Below, one piece after another: positions 17,749-26,009 of a stretch of 64,000 bases of DNA. Position 1 is the stretch's first letter; each line of letters starts with the position of its first letter. Under the pieces are notes generated by a model, which was given only the letters and a program-made list of their open reading frames with translations, ran no database searches and had not been told where the DNA came from. Made by a program: the position numbers and the translations under genes. Source of the DNA: Candidatus Manganitrophaceae bacterium (lineage in GTDB: Bacteria; Nitrospirota; Nitrospiria; SBBL01; JAADHI01); NCBI GenBank assembly GCA_012960925.1, contig DUAG01000030.1, positions 72,766 through 136,765 of the forward strand, in the 5' to 3' direction.

Positions 17749-18935
17749 TCAAGCGGTCGCGGGCGCTTCCTGATCCTCGCCCTCTAAGCATTCTTTCAAG
17801 AAAGTAGGAACAGGCTTGATGATTGTGCCAATGATTCCTGTTGAAAGTCGATCAAAACTCAGTAAAACCTCCCCAAGGGCATCCAGGAAAAACTGGAGAT
17901 CATCAAGAGACAACTCACCAATATTTCCGACCTGAAATACACGGCCATTTAAACAACCTTTGCCCTCATAGATGATAATAGATTTCTCTCGTAATTTTTG
18001 ACGAAAAATACCCAGATCAATGTGAGAAGGGATAAGGACGGTGGTTAAGACAGAACACATATCGCGTTGTCCAATCAGGAATTTAAGGCCTAAATTCGAC
18101 ATCCCCTGTCTTAAGAATTTGGCTTTATATTTCAGATCAACACAACGATGGGCAAGCCCTTCAAGCAAGATATTGTCCAAAGCCTGTTCCAGAGCATAAA
18201 ACAGAGGAACGGCCGGGGTATTCGGGGTCTGAGAAATATTTTTGATGAACTGATAATACCGGTACAGGTTCAGATAGGTGGATTGCTGCGGCATATTTTT
18301 AAGGTTTTCAAGTGCGGAGGTTCTTCCTACCACAAAAGACAATCCGGGATAAGACGCAACTGCCTTTGAACTCGAACCGGAACAAAAAGTGATGTGATGT
18401 TTTTCCATATCACTTCAGCACCTACACTACTTACACCGTCTACGATGAACATCGTGCCATATCTAAAGCATAATGCACCAATATCCGCCAGGGAATTCAA
18501 CATCCCCGAGCTAGTTTCATGATGAACCATCATAAGGATGTCAACCTCATGGTTTTGTAGGTAGGCTTCCACTTTTCCTAAATCCAAGACGTTTCCCCAG
18601 GGGATTTCAAGGAGGAAAGTGTTTTTGTTATGAATCGCAGAAATGTGGTGCAGACGCTCACCAAACTCACCATTGGATAAAATAAGGATCTTTTTATTCC
18701 CGACGACTGAAGAGAGGATGGCCTCGTTCGATGCCGTTCCAGAACCCGTAATGACCACTGCCCGATAGTCAGACACATTCCTTATCTCAAAAAGCCTCAG
18801 CAGTTTATTCTCAATGCTTTGCAACAGATCACTAAAATCAGTTTCCCGATGACAAATATCATCTTTACAAACAGCCAGTCGCACATTTCCTGCCACATTA
18901 ACCGGGCCAGGCGTCAATAATAAAAATTTCTTCAT
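17749..18935 (-). pseudogene. PhnW-like class V aminotransferase, frameshifted
   Basis: Two overlapping frames together make one class V aminotransferase of about 395 residues. The first (18935 to about 18410) has LLLTPGPVNV, ICHRETDF, ITGSGTASNEA, ILSNGEFGERL, MVHHETSSGMLN and FIVDGVSSVGAE. The second (about 18405 to 17749) continues with the PLP-lysine block SGSSSKAVASYPGLSFVVG. The joint is near 18405-18413, where one missing base would explain the shift. The order is that of 2-aminoethylphosphonate-pyruvate transaminase and of alanine-glyoxylate-type enzymes. The ATG at 18935 follows AGAGGAAG. It leads the cassette with the two CDP-head-group genes. A sequencing error or a true pseudogene are both possible. 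Confidence 0.75.
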
Positions 18936-19398
18936 CTCATATGCTTCCTCTTTGGTTCACGCATAGTTTCTCCCTAAATTATGCTTTTCGGGATTATAAC
19001 AGATATGAAAGTATAAGGGGGAACTATATAGAACTGGGTAATTTTCTTGTTTTTGAAGCATCAATCTGATAAATTTCTCCACATTAAAGAAGCATGCTTC
19101 CCATTGATCGGATTTACCAGGCTAGGGGAGCCAGTCCTAAAGGCGGAGAGATTCTTCGTGGTCAGAATCTCTCCGTCATTATTCATATTGCCATGTTTCT
19201 GGCCCCAACACGAAGAGAGGGCGCAGGTCTTTTTGGTTGCCGGTTAATGGTCTGTTCCTAATTTTGGAGCAGGTCACGTCTTCGATTGTGTCCATCTAAA
19301 CGGGGGTAATGGCAGGAGAAACCCTAGCCTCACTTAAGAGAATCCTTTGATGAAGGAAATGCTAAAGAGCGATTGGAAGAAATAAATGAGGTTGAAGA
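18936..19398. other. Intergenic region, no gene seen
   Basis: Between the divergent aminotransferase and the 19399 gene. It holds a good -10 match TATAAT on the minus strand about 70 bases ahead of the aminotransferase start, and the hairpin described separately at 19144-19175. A 66-codon frame at 19047-19247 has no ribosome site and no protein-like pattern and is not called. Confidence 0.5.
19144..19175. terminator. Strong hairpin, possible terminator
   Basis: CGGAGAGATTCT (19144-19155) and AGAATCTCTCCG (19164-19175) form a perfect 12 bp stem with an 8-base loop. Only a short T-rich run (TCATTATTC) follows on the plus strand, so it is not a classical terminator; it may be an isolated structured element. 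Confidence 0.4.
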
Positions 19399-19797
19399 AT
19401 GAAGGATAGATACCGGTGGCCCCCCTTCCTTTCGCAAGAAATACAAGCGAGGCTTAAACAGGAAATCGCACGTATTATCAAGGATGGTCTCGCCAGATGT
19501 GCCTGCGAGGCGCTCTCGATAAGGGTCCATACTTACAATCTCGATACCCGTTTTAAGGCTGAATGTCGATGTAAATGCGGCATTGCGGACAAATGGGGAT
19601 TCTTAGAAGGAGATATCCCGTCAGCGGGCCCCGCTGACGGGATACAGAAAAAACGCCGTTCGGGAGAAGAAATAAGATCAGGGTTAGACCGTAGAAACAG
19701 TGACCCGAATTACCGGGGAACAGACACCCGAAGCGGGAAAGAACGACGGGCCAGAAGGGACAGGAGAAAAGCTTCAAACCCTGAGAATCTTCGGTAA
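19399..19797 (+). CDS. Hypothetical protein with Arg-rich RSGxDRR tail
   Basis: A 132-residue product of unknown function. The first half (to about 72) is a compact region with cysteines in CACEALS and CRCKCG, a possible metal site. The second half is strongly basic, with repeats such as RSGLDRRNSDP, RSGKERRARRDRRK, a type of linker seen beside PilZ and response-regulator domains. A perfect 14 bp inverted repeat at 19614-19644 is inside the gene and encodes DIPSAGPADGI at the join of the two halves. The ATG follows AGGTTGAAG. It converges with the propeller gene, eight bases apart. Coding status is moderately supported. Confidence 0.5.
   Translation: MKDRYRWPPFLSQEIQARLKQEIARIIKDGLARCACEALSIRVHTYNLDTRFKAECRCKCGIADKWGFLEGDIPSAGPADGIQKKRRSGEEIRSGLDRRNSDPNYRGTDTRSGKERRARRDRRKASNPENLR
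19614..19644. repeat. Perfect inverted repeat inside a coding frame
   Basis: The 14-base arm at 19614-19627 (TATCCCGTCAGCGG) is exactly complementary to 19631-19644, around GCC. The GC-rich stem would be very stable. It lies between the conserved-looking and the basic halves of the 19399 gene, without a T run, so a terminator role is unlikely; it may be a small inserted palindrome. Confidence 0.75.
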
Positions 19798-19805
19798 GTT
19801 GACCT

Positions 19806-20882
19806 CTATTCCAGGGAAACTCCGATTTCTTTGATCCCTGAGATCTCTGATACTTCTCCCTCCGGCGGGATCCCGCCGCGTTTCGTGTAGATTAAGGTCC
19901 CGTTCTTACCTGTGGCCCATCCCACGTTTCTGTCGATAAAGTGGACATCAATCAAAAACTGGATGGTCCCGGTGATCTGTTGCGTCCAGGTCTCTCCCCC
20001 ATCATCGGTACGCAGGACCGTTCCGGCCGCACCGACAGCCCACCCAAGCTGTTCATCCAGAAAGAAGATCCCGAGAAGAAATGTAGGGAGGCCGCTCTCT
20101 TTGGCCACCCATGATTTGCCCCCATCGATCGTCTTCAGGATGGTGCCGCGGGCGCCAATCGCCCAACCTGTCTCCGGATTGATAAAAAAGAGCCGATGAA
20201 GGTCCATTTTTATTCCTGTATCCTGAACCGACCAGGTCGTACCGCTGTCGTCTGTGTAAAGAAGCCCACCACCGTCTCCAGCGATCCAGCCCCGTCGGGA
20301 GTTGATGAAGAAGATCGAATTGAGGTTGGCACGGGATTCCCCTCGCGCGGGCCCCCAGCTCAAACCGCCATCTTCTGTCTTCAGGAAGGCCCCTTTCAAG
20401 CCTGAGACCCATCCACGATTCGCATCGATGAAATAGACATCGGTCAGGTTTTTCCTTCGGATCTTCTTTCCTACAAGCTGCCAGGCCCATTTACGACCAC
20501 CGTCCGAGGTGTGGAGGATCAAACCGTTTTCACCGACGGCCCATCCCTCGTTTGGATTCAGAAAGAAAATAGAGACAATGAGCCTCTCGGTTCCTGTCTC
20601 CTGCTGAGACCAGGTCTCACCCCCATCACTCGTATGAAAGATTGTCCCCTTATTCCCGCTGAGCCACCCATTTTTTTCATCGATAAAAAAGATGCCCCCC
20701 AAAGAAACCTTGGCCCCGATATCCTTGATCTCCCAACCGCTTGGCGCACGTTCTTCTACTGGGATCTCGGTCTGCGGCCTACAACCCACGAGTAAGAAAA
20801 CCAGTAACAACCCCCCAATAAACCAGCAAGAGGTGACCACCCTGCATTTGTTTTCTTTTGTTGATCGTATTGATATGTTCAT
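19806..20882 (-). CDS. YCF48/BNR-repeat beta-propeller lipoprotein
   Basis: A 358-residue propeller of the YCF48 (photosystem II assembly factor HCF136-like) type, common in non-photosynthetic bacteria too. A lipoprotein signal (FIGGLLLVFLLVGC) is near residues 22-35. Then seven or so blades each read GW-x-G-x-x-G-x-(I/L)-x-T-x-DGG-x-W, for example GWAVGENGLILHTSDGG, GWVSGLKGAFLKTEDGG, GWAIGARGTILKTIDGG. The product should be anchored in the envelope; the partner is unknown. The ATG at 20882 follows a weak GGGGTTG. Isolated gene, no operon. Confidence 0.85.
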   Translation of the reverse strand: MNISIRSTKENKCRVVTSCWFIGGLLLVFLLVGCRPQTEIPVEERAPSGWEIKDIGAKVSLGGIFFIDEKNGWLSGNKGTIFHTSDGGETWSQQETGTERLIVSIFFLNPNEGWAVGENGLILHTSDGGRKWAWQLVGKKIRRKNLTDVYFIDANRGWVSGLKGAFLKTEDGGLSWGPARGESRANLNSIFFINSRRGWIAGDGGGLLYTDDSGTTWSVQDTGIKMDLHRLFFINPETGWAIGARGTILKTIDGGKSWVAKESGLPTFLLGIFFLDEQLGWAVGAAGTVLRTDDGGETWTQQITGTIQFLIDVHFIDRNVGWATGKNGTLIYTKRGGIPPEGEVSEISGIKEIGVSLE

Positions 20883-21145
20883 TGTTGATTCAACCCCATA
20901 AATACTCGAATAAATATCGGAGAAGATCGTAACATATTTCTCTTCTCAAAAACAAATGTGTGGAGCCCCCGTATTCGAAATTGGATCTTGGGATAAACCG
21001 GCAGTATAACTTCATAATGAATAGCTCCGAACAAGATCTCTCGGGAATTGACACTGTCTCATTATCGGATAAGATTAATGGGCCTCTCGCGTAGGCAACG
21101 AACAATCCTGTAAATACAGGCTCGATACAGCAGGAGAGTACGCAT

Positions 21146-21394
21146 ATGACTCTGGTTGTGTTCCTGAACCCTTTAAAGAGTAGAACCCATAAAGACAGGG
21201 TGTTGGCTGTCCTTTTCTTTGCAAATCACTATAGAGGCCTGGCGTCTCTCACAGTGGAGAATATCCGCTTAGGTCTTCAGGAGGGTAACGCAAAGAGTTG
21301 GGAGAAGGTAAAGATGGCGAGCATCCTGACGCAAAGCGGGGACCACGTGGAAACCCCTGGCCTGGAAGGGAAAAAACGTCTTTGGAAGCTCTGA
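21146..21394 (+). CDS. Short hypothetical protein ended by a MITE
   Basis: The 82 residues begin after a good ribosome site (AGGAGAG eight bases before ATG 21146). Sequence such as LKSRTHKDRVLAVLFFANHYRGLASLTVENIRLGL and NAKSWEKVKMASILTQSGDHVETPGLEGKKRLW looks like a real helix-turn-helix-type domain of unknown family. The last codons (W-K-L-stop) come from the terminal repeat of the element starting at 21384, so the native C-terminus was probably lost. No continuation is recognisable after the element. Confidence is moderate. Confidence 0.5.
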   Translation: MTLVVFLNPLKSRTHKDRVLAVLFFANHYRGLASLTVENIRLGLQEGNAKSWEKVKMASILTQSGDHVETPGLEGKKRLWKL

Positions 21395-21543
21395 TTAAGT
21401 CTGAGGTGAGTTTTTCAGGAGATAAAATGTTTCTATTCAAGGCGTAAATCATGGAGAATAGCCCGCTATTGTCAAGATATGAAACGCAGAAGCGGGATAT
21501 TATTAGCCCTGAAAAAACAATTCATAACTTATTCAGAGCTTCC
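21384..21543. mobile_element. MITE family A, copy 1
   Basis: A 160 bp element. The left end GGAAGCTCTGATTAAGTC and right end GACTTATTCAGAGCTTCC are near-perfect inverted repeats. Interior blocks shared with the other copies are AGGAGATAAAATGTTTC, AATAGCCCGCTATT, ACGCAGAAGCGGGA and AGCCCTGAAAAAACAATTCAT. The centre is shorter than in copies 3 and 4. It supplies the stop codon of the preceding small gene. No clear target duplication. Confidence 0.82.
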
Positions 21544-21603
21544 TTAAGTTCCGATTTGAAGCACCCCCTGCAGACTCCCTTGGACTGCCACATTGCGGGA
21601 TTA

Positions 21604-22173
21604 TTACCGGTTCTCGCAAACCTCCTGCCAGAATTGATATTCCGTATCAAGGAGCCGTTTGATGTAGAAATCATCTCTCGGAATGCACAGATGTACCCCC
21701 GTCTGTCCCGGAAAGTAACAATAGAAATCGATGGACGGAAGATGGGTCACGGCTAAAATATGTTGTAATTGCCCGTAATAATACTTGGGAACAGCCTGAG
21801 ACTTTGACGTCTTTCGGTAACAACTCTCACCGCATTTGATTTCAACGACAGTACGTCCATCCGTTGCCAAACCATCCAGACTGGCCCGAAGCCAGTCATG
21901 TTCCACGCTCTGGAGACAGACCGGATAAACACGAATCCCCACTTTTTCTTCGTAGCACCTTCTCGCCTTAGGCTCTAGTGCGCTCCCTCTCGCCATGGCA
22001 CGGTTGATAAAGCTTGCTTTCGTCCTCCCACACTTTTCCTTCATAAGTGTGGCCGAACTCTTCCAAATACCTTCTCCCATGATCGCTGGGGCGTCCGATG
22101 CTCCAATTCCCTGGCTTCGCCATGCAAGCCATTCCTTGGTCCCTTGTTCGAGATCTACGATTTTATAAAACAC
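21604..22173 (-). CDS. YqaJ-type viral recombinase / lambda-exonuclease-like nuclease
   Basis: A 189-residue nuclease of the YqaJ family, used by phages with a single-strand annealing protein for recombination. The pattern is complete: EWLAWRSQGIGASDAPAIMG (14-33), GSALEPKARRCYEE with Glu67, LRASLDGL with Asp100, VVEIKCG with Glu111-x-Lys113, and YYGQLQHILAV. The frame is open to 22275, but the GTG at 22173 has GAGG six bases upstream and gives the usual family start. No annealing protein or other phage gene is near, so it looks like an orphan remnant of a phage or a domesticated nuclease. Confidence 0.85.
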   Translation of the reverse strand: MFYKIVDLEQGTKEWLAWRSQGIGASDAPAIMGEGIWKSSATLMKEKCGRTKASFINRAMARGSALEPKARRCYEEKVGIRVYPVCLQSVEHDWLRASLDGLATDGRTVVEIKCGESCYRKTSKSQAVPKYYYGQLQHILAVTHLPSIDFYCYFPGQTGVHLCIPRDDFYIKRLLDTEYQFWQEVCENR

Positions 22174-22339
22174 TTTATTCCTCTGCCTAAGGTTAGAATA
22201 AAAGTTGAGGTTTTCCTCGAAGAACGCGCCCTTCGCCCGACTTCCGGAAGAATGACGTTTTATTAAGAAACCCACTTGTCATCCTGCAATGCCGAATCAT
22301 CTTGACCCTCTTGACGATAAAAAGCTACACTTCCCTATC

Positions 22340-22369
22340 TTCCTAATTCCGCGATTACGGAATTAGGAA
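22340..22369. repeat. Perfect hairpin in the YqaJ-fxsA intergenic region
   Basis: TTCCTAATTCCG (22340-22351) pairs exactly with 22358-22369 around CGATTA. No T run follows. The 365-base gap between the divergent YqaJ-like gene and fxsA contains this and the hairpin at 22487-22517, and no gene that I can see. Confidence 0.65.
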
Positions 22370-22486
22370 CCGCCGATTCGCCTGAAAATGACTGTGTTAT
22401 CGGCCAGAGATCTCCCACCGTACAGGTGAGTACGCCTCGATCGCCCTTATGGCCTCTGGCCTTGTCTTTCAAGCGACTTGACGGTC

Positions 22487-22517
22487 CTCCCCAAGATCAA
22501 TCGCTGATCTTGGGGAG
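22487..22517 (+). promoter_or_regulatory. Stable hairpin just upstream of the fxsA ribosome site
   Basis: CTCCCCAAGATCA (22487-22499) pairs perfectly over 13 bp with TGATCTTGGGGAG (22505-22517), with a 5-base loop. Only a few bases separate it from the CGGAGGG ribosome site of fxsA. It could protect the 5' end or affect translation of fxsA; no terminator T run is present. Confidence 0.5.
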
Positions 22518-22538
22518 CTCACCGGAGGGTATCCACAT

Positions 22539-22934
22539 ATGTTCGCAATATTGCTCATTCTTTTCATCGTGGTCCCCTTCATCGAGATCACCATCCTCAT
22601 TAAATTGGGATCGCTGATCGGATTCTGGCCGACCATAGGCATTCAGATCGGAACCGGCATCATGGGGGCCTCGCTGGCCAAACTGCAAGGACTCTTTGTC
22701 TGGAGAAAGATCACGGAAGAGCTTCAACTCGGGAGAATTCCAACACAGGACATGGTGAACGGCGTCTTGATTTTTGCAGCCGGACTCGTTCTGATGACAC
22801 CGGGTCTCTTGACCGATCTTCTTGGATTCGGCCTGCTCATCCCGACCACACGGAACGCATTCAGGCAATGGTTGGAGAGGAAGTTCAAGCGTCGGATCAC
22901 GATCGATGAAAACGATTTTATCCCACCGCTATGA
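22539..22934 (+). CDS. fxsA: FxsA family membrane protein
   Basis: A 131-residue small membrane protein. Four hydrophobic segments are visible: MFAILLILFIVVPFIEITIL, GFWPTIGIQIGTGIMGASLA, a middle stretch, and GVLIFAAGLVLMTPGLLTDLLGFGLLI. This order and the PGLLTDLLG block are the FxsA signature. FxsA is known for suppressing F-exclusion of phage T7 in Escherichia coli; its normal role is not known. A CGGAGGG ribosome site lies before ATG 22539. The esterase gene follows after 33 bases, so the pair is probably one transcript. Confidence 0.9.
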   Translation: MFAILLILFIVVPFIEITILIKLGSLIGFWPTIGIQIGTGIMGASLAKLQGLFVWRKITEELQLGRIPTQDMVNGVLIFAAGLVLMTPGLLTDLLGFGLLIPTTRNAFRQWLERKFKRRITIDENDFIPPL

Positions 22935-22967
22935 TGCCAACCCCTTTCAGCTTGGAGGGATAAACCA

Positions 22968-23609
22968 ATGTCCGCTCATTTTCTCTGGAATGAAATCCCA
23001 CCGGCACAGCCGATGGAAGGCTGCGTGGTTTTTCTCCATGGACGTGGGACGATAGGGAAAGATCTTATGCCCCTTGCGGACGAATTCTCCCTCCCCTCCC
23101 TACGGTGGATCTTTCCCGACGCGCCTCTCCCCTTCCTTGAAGATTTTGACGGACGAATGTGGTTTGCTTCGCCGCCGGACCAGCACAGCGGGATCAGAAA
23201 AAGCCGGATGCTCCTTTTCGACCTGCTCAATCACCTGATCGAAAAGGGCCAGATCTCGGCCAGAAAGATTGTCCTGATGGGATTCTCCCAGGGGGCAGTG
23301 GTCAGTCTTGATGTGGGGCTCCGGTTTCCGAAACTCCTCGCCGGTCTCGTCGCGATGAGCGGCTTTCTCTCATCCCCCGAAGCGATTCCAACAGAAAAAT
23401 CACCGGCATCCGCCAAGATGCCGATCCTCCTTGTCCATGGGTCGGCAGACGCCGTCGTCAACGTAAATGGATCGCGTCAGGCTTTGGACACACTGCGAAA
23501 GGAAGGGTACACGGTCGATTTAAAGGAATACCCCATGGGGCACCAGGTAATCTCGGAGGAGATCACACTTATCCGAAACCATCTGATCAAATTTTTGCAG
23601 CTTCAATAG
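22968..23609 (+). CDS. Phospholipase/carboxylesterase family alpha/beta hydrolase
   Basis: A 213-residue cytoplasmic alpha/beta hydrolase. The oxyanion segment is VVFLHGRG, the nucleophile elbow GFSQGA, the acid ILLVHGSADAVV and the base MGHQV, in the usual order for the phospholipase/carboxylesterase (abhydrolase_2) family. No signal peptide. The native substrate is likely a small ester or lysophospholipid. It follows fxsA by 33 bases. Confidence 0.9.
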   Translation: MSAHFLWNEIPPAQPMEGCVVFLHGRGTIGKDLMPLADEFSLPSLRWIFPDAPLPFLEDFDGRMWFASPPDQHSGIRKSRMLLFDLLNHLIEKGQISARKIVLMGFSQGAVVSLDVGLRFPKLLAGLVAMSGFLSSPEAIPTEKSPASAKMPILLVHGSADAVVNVNGSRQALDTLRKEGYTVDLKEYPMGHQVISEEITLIRNHLIKFLQLQ

Positions 23610-23625
23610 ATCCGAAGCGTTTAGA

Positions 23626-23708
23626 TGGAGGATACCACGAAAATATTCCCACTGATTTTACTCCTCGCCTTATTGACGGCTCCCATTCACGCAGAAGAAG
23701 CACCCTAG
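23626..23708 (+). pseudogene. Possible signal-peptide remnant
   Basis: Ahead of the TAG at 23706-23708 one frame reads LILLLALLTAPIHAEEAP, a textbook signal peptide with an AHA-type cleavage site, then stops at once. The ATG at 23626 is in a different frame, so a one-base slip would be needed. Probably the start of a lost secreted protein; it could be chance. Confidence 0.25.
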
Positions 23709-23712
23709 GGAC

Positions 23713-25152
23713 TCAGGGCATTGAACCCTTTTCTGTTTGTGACAAGCTTTCGATCTGGAAATCCAGACGTTCCAGGGCCTTCTCTTTTCCAAGAACCTCC
23801 AGCACATCAAAAATTCCCGGACTCACGGTCTTCCCTGTCACGGCTGCACGGACCGGTTGGGCAACCTTGGCCAGCTTTTTATCCATCGACGCACTGATCG
23901 ACTTGAAGACCTCCCGAAGCGGGTCATGCTCGAATGGAATTTTTTCTAATTTTTCACGGACGGTCTTAAGGATCAGCAGATTCTCGACCGTCAGAAACTT
24001 CTGCGCCTTGTCATCAAACGAAATCTTGTCTGAAAAAAAGTAGAAGGCCGATTCGGCCATCTCTTTCAGGGTTCGTGATCGTTCACGAAGGGCATTCACC
24101 ACCCTAAGCAAGTGATCGGGGTCGAGTTGGCCGGGATCGATACCAAGCCCCTGCAGATGAGGATGAAGCAATTGGGCAATCCGTTCGAGATCACCGGTCT
24201 TGATATAATTCGCATTGATCCAGAGCAGCTTGTCCTGGTTAAAAATGGCGGCTGAGGATCCGACGCGTTCCATCGAGAACTTCTCGATCATCTCCGGCAA
24301 TGTAAAGAGCTCCTGGTCCTTATGAGACCAGCCTAGGCGAACCAGGTAGTTGACCATCGCCTCCGGCAGGTAACCCTCCTCACGGTATTGTTGTACAGAG
24401 GTCGCGCCATACCGCTTCGACAGCCGACTTTTATCCGACCCTAGGATCATAGAGAGATGGCCGAATCGCGGTTGGGCGTACCCAAGGGCTTTGTAGAGCT
24501 GGATCTGCTTCGGAGTATTGTTCAAATGGTCATCCCCGCGAATCACATGGGAAATCTGCATATCGACATCATCGACCACAACACAGAAATTATAGGTCGG
24601 GCTACCGTCCGATCTCATGATAATGAGATCGTCAACCGTCCTGCTGTCAAAGACCACTTTCCCTTTGACCATGTCATCGACAACAATCTCCCCTACGGAA
24701 GAGGCCTTGAAGCGAATCGCCGCAGGACGCCCAGGAACAGGGGCCGTAAGCTGACGGCAACGCCCATCGTAGCGCGGGACCTGCCGCGCTTTGAGCGCCT
24801 CCTTTCTACGGGTGACCAACTCCTCAGGGCTACAGTAACAACGATACGCCTTCTCCTGCTCTAAAAGGGTCTCAACCTTCTCCCGATAGACGTCGAAGCG
24901 GGCGGTCTGACGGACCGGATTCGCCTCTGATCCTTCCCAGAGGTCCCAATCAAGACCGAGCCACCGCATACCGTCAAAGATGGCCTCAATCGCCTCATCG
25001 GTCGATCTGGAGAGATCGGTGTCTTCAATCCGGAGGAAGAATTTCCCTTTCGCATGACGGGCAAAGAGCCAATTAAAAAGGGCGGTTCTGGCACCGCCTA
25101 CATGAAGAAATCCGGTGGGGCTGGGCGCAAAACGAACGCGAACCTGATTCAT
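23713..25152 (-). CDS. gltX: Glutamyl-tRNA synthetase
   Basis: GltX charges tRNA-Glu, and in many bacteria tRNA-Gln, with glutamate. The 479-residue class I enzyme begins VRVRFAPSPTGFLHVGGARTALFNWLFAR (HIGH motif as HVGG), then FFLRIEDTDLSRS, IRGDDHLNNTPKQI, GHLSMILGSDKSRLSKRYGATSVQQY (KMSKS as LSKR) and a helical anticodon-binding C-terminus. Length is normal. Whether it is the discriminating form cannot be told, and no gatCAB or glnS is in the window. Isolated gene. Confidence 0.97.
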   Translation of the reverse strand: MNQVRVRFAPSPTGFLHVGGARTALFNWLFARHAKGKFFLRIEDTDLSRSTDEAIEAIFDGMRWLGLDWDLWEGSEANPVRQTARFDVYREKVETLLEQEKAYRCYCSPEELVTRRKEALKARQVPRYDGRCRQLTAPVPGRPAAIRFKASSVGEIVVDDMVKGKVVFDSRTVDDLIIMRSDGSPTYNFCVVVDDVDMQISHVIRGDDHLNNTPKQIQLYKALGYAQPRFGHLSMILGSDKSRLSKRYGATSVQQYREEGYLPEAMVNYLVRLGWSHKDQELFTLPEMIEKFSMERVGSSAAIFNQDKLLWINANYIKTGDLERIAQLLHPHLQGLGIDPGQLDPDHLLRVVNALRERSRTLKEMAESAFYFFSDKISFDDKAQKFLTVENLLILKTVREKLEKIPFEHDPLREVFKSISASMDKKLAKVAQPVRAAVTGKTVSPGIFDVLEVLGKEKALERLDFQIESLSQTEKGSMP

Positions 25153-25357
25153 CTATTCTCCGAGTAGACCAAAACTAAAGTCGCTTCCAATAAAGTGACG
25201 AATTATCGCATCTTTCAGTAAAAAAGTAAAGTTTTCGAGGGTTTACTTGACAAAAGTGTATCCCCTTGATAGCTTTTATTCGTTATCCCAAACCTTCGGA
25301 AGAATCTATTATTTTTTTCATACCACAAGACAATTATTAATTGTAAAGGAACATACG

Positions 25358-25981
25358 ATGAAACTTCCGATGCGCCCCTCTGCGAAACAATCCTTTTGTG
25401 AACCGACAAAAAAACTCCTCCTGTTCCTGATAATCACCTTTCTTGTGGGTTGCGGTAGCCTTAACTTCAGCCAAATCAGTCCGGAAGCCAAAGACTTCCA
25501 TCCAAGAACCATCGCCGTCCTTCCGGCAACAGTCGGCCAGTATGAATCGGCCAGAGATATCGTTGATGTGGCCGTTTCCCGGAACCTCGCCGATCGCGGG
25601 TGGTTCGAAAATGTCGTCGATGTCACCACGATTAAGACCCGAACATTAGAAACCCCGAAGCTCGCGATCGACCTTTCGGCCTACATCCAGAGAATCAATA
25701 CCCTGGGGGTATCGGATTCCGAGATGGCGAAACGGCTGCATAACAAGCTGAAGGCCGACGCGCTGTTTCTGACCTATATCACTTCATGGGGCTATGGCCG
25801 AATGGAAGGGAACAAGGTGGGAAGGGTCGGTCTCGGATTGAAACTGGTAGACGCCTCAAAAGGAACGATCATCTGGAAAGCCAACCATGAACTAACTGAA
25901 GATTACCTCTTATTCAAGCCGAAACTTGAGGAGATTGCAGATGACCTTCTGGAGATTCTCATCAATGAGATGCCACATTAA
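25358..25981 (+). CDS. Lipoprotein of the GNA1162/DUF799-like type
   Basis: A 207-residue lipoprotein: signal KKLLLFLIITFLVGC with the lipid Cys near 32. The mature part starts with an alpha/beta region HPRTIAVLPATVGQYESARDIVDVAVSRNLADRGW, then EMAKRLHNKLKADALFLTYITSWG and GLGLKLVDASKGTIIWKANH. This is the pattern of envelope lipoproteins of the GNA1162 or CsgG-like group; the family assignment is tentative. ATG 25358 follows AAAGGA seven bases away. It is 28 bases ahead of the barrel gene at 26010, so the two products may work together at the outer membrane. Confidence 0.7.
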   Translation: MKLPMRPSAKQSFCEPTKKLLLFLIITFLVGCGSLNFSQISPEAKDFHPRTIAVLPATVGQYESARDIVDVAVSRNLADRGWFENVVDVTTIKTRTLETPKLAIDLSAYIQRINTLGVSDSEMAKRLHNKLKADALFLTYITSWGYGRMEGNKVGRVGLGLKLVDASKGTIIWKANHELTEDYLLFKPKLEEIADDLLEILINEMPH

Positions 25982-26009
25982 GCTAACTTAGAGTAGGAGT
26001 TCTAACCGT

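Noticed and set aside
19047..19247. 66-codon frame in the gap before 19399
   Set aside because: No ribosome site, no recognisable composition, and it contains half of a hairpin structure.
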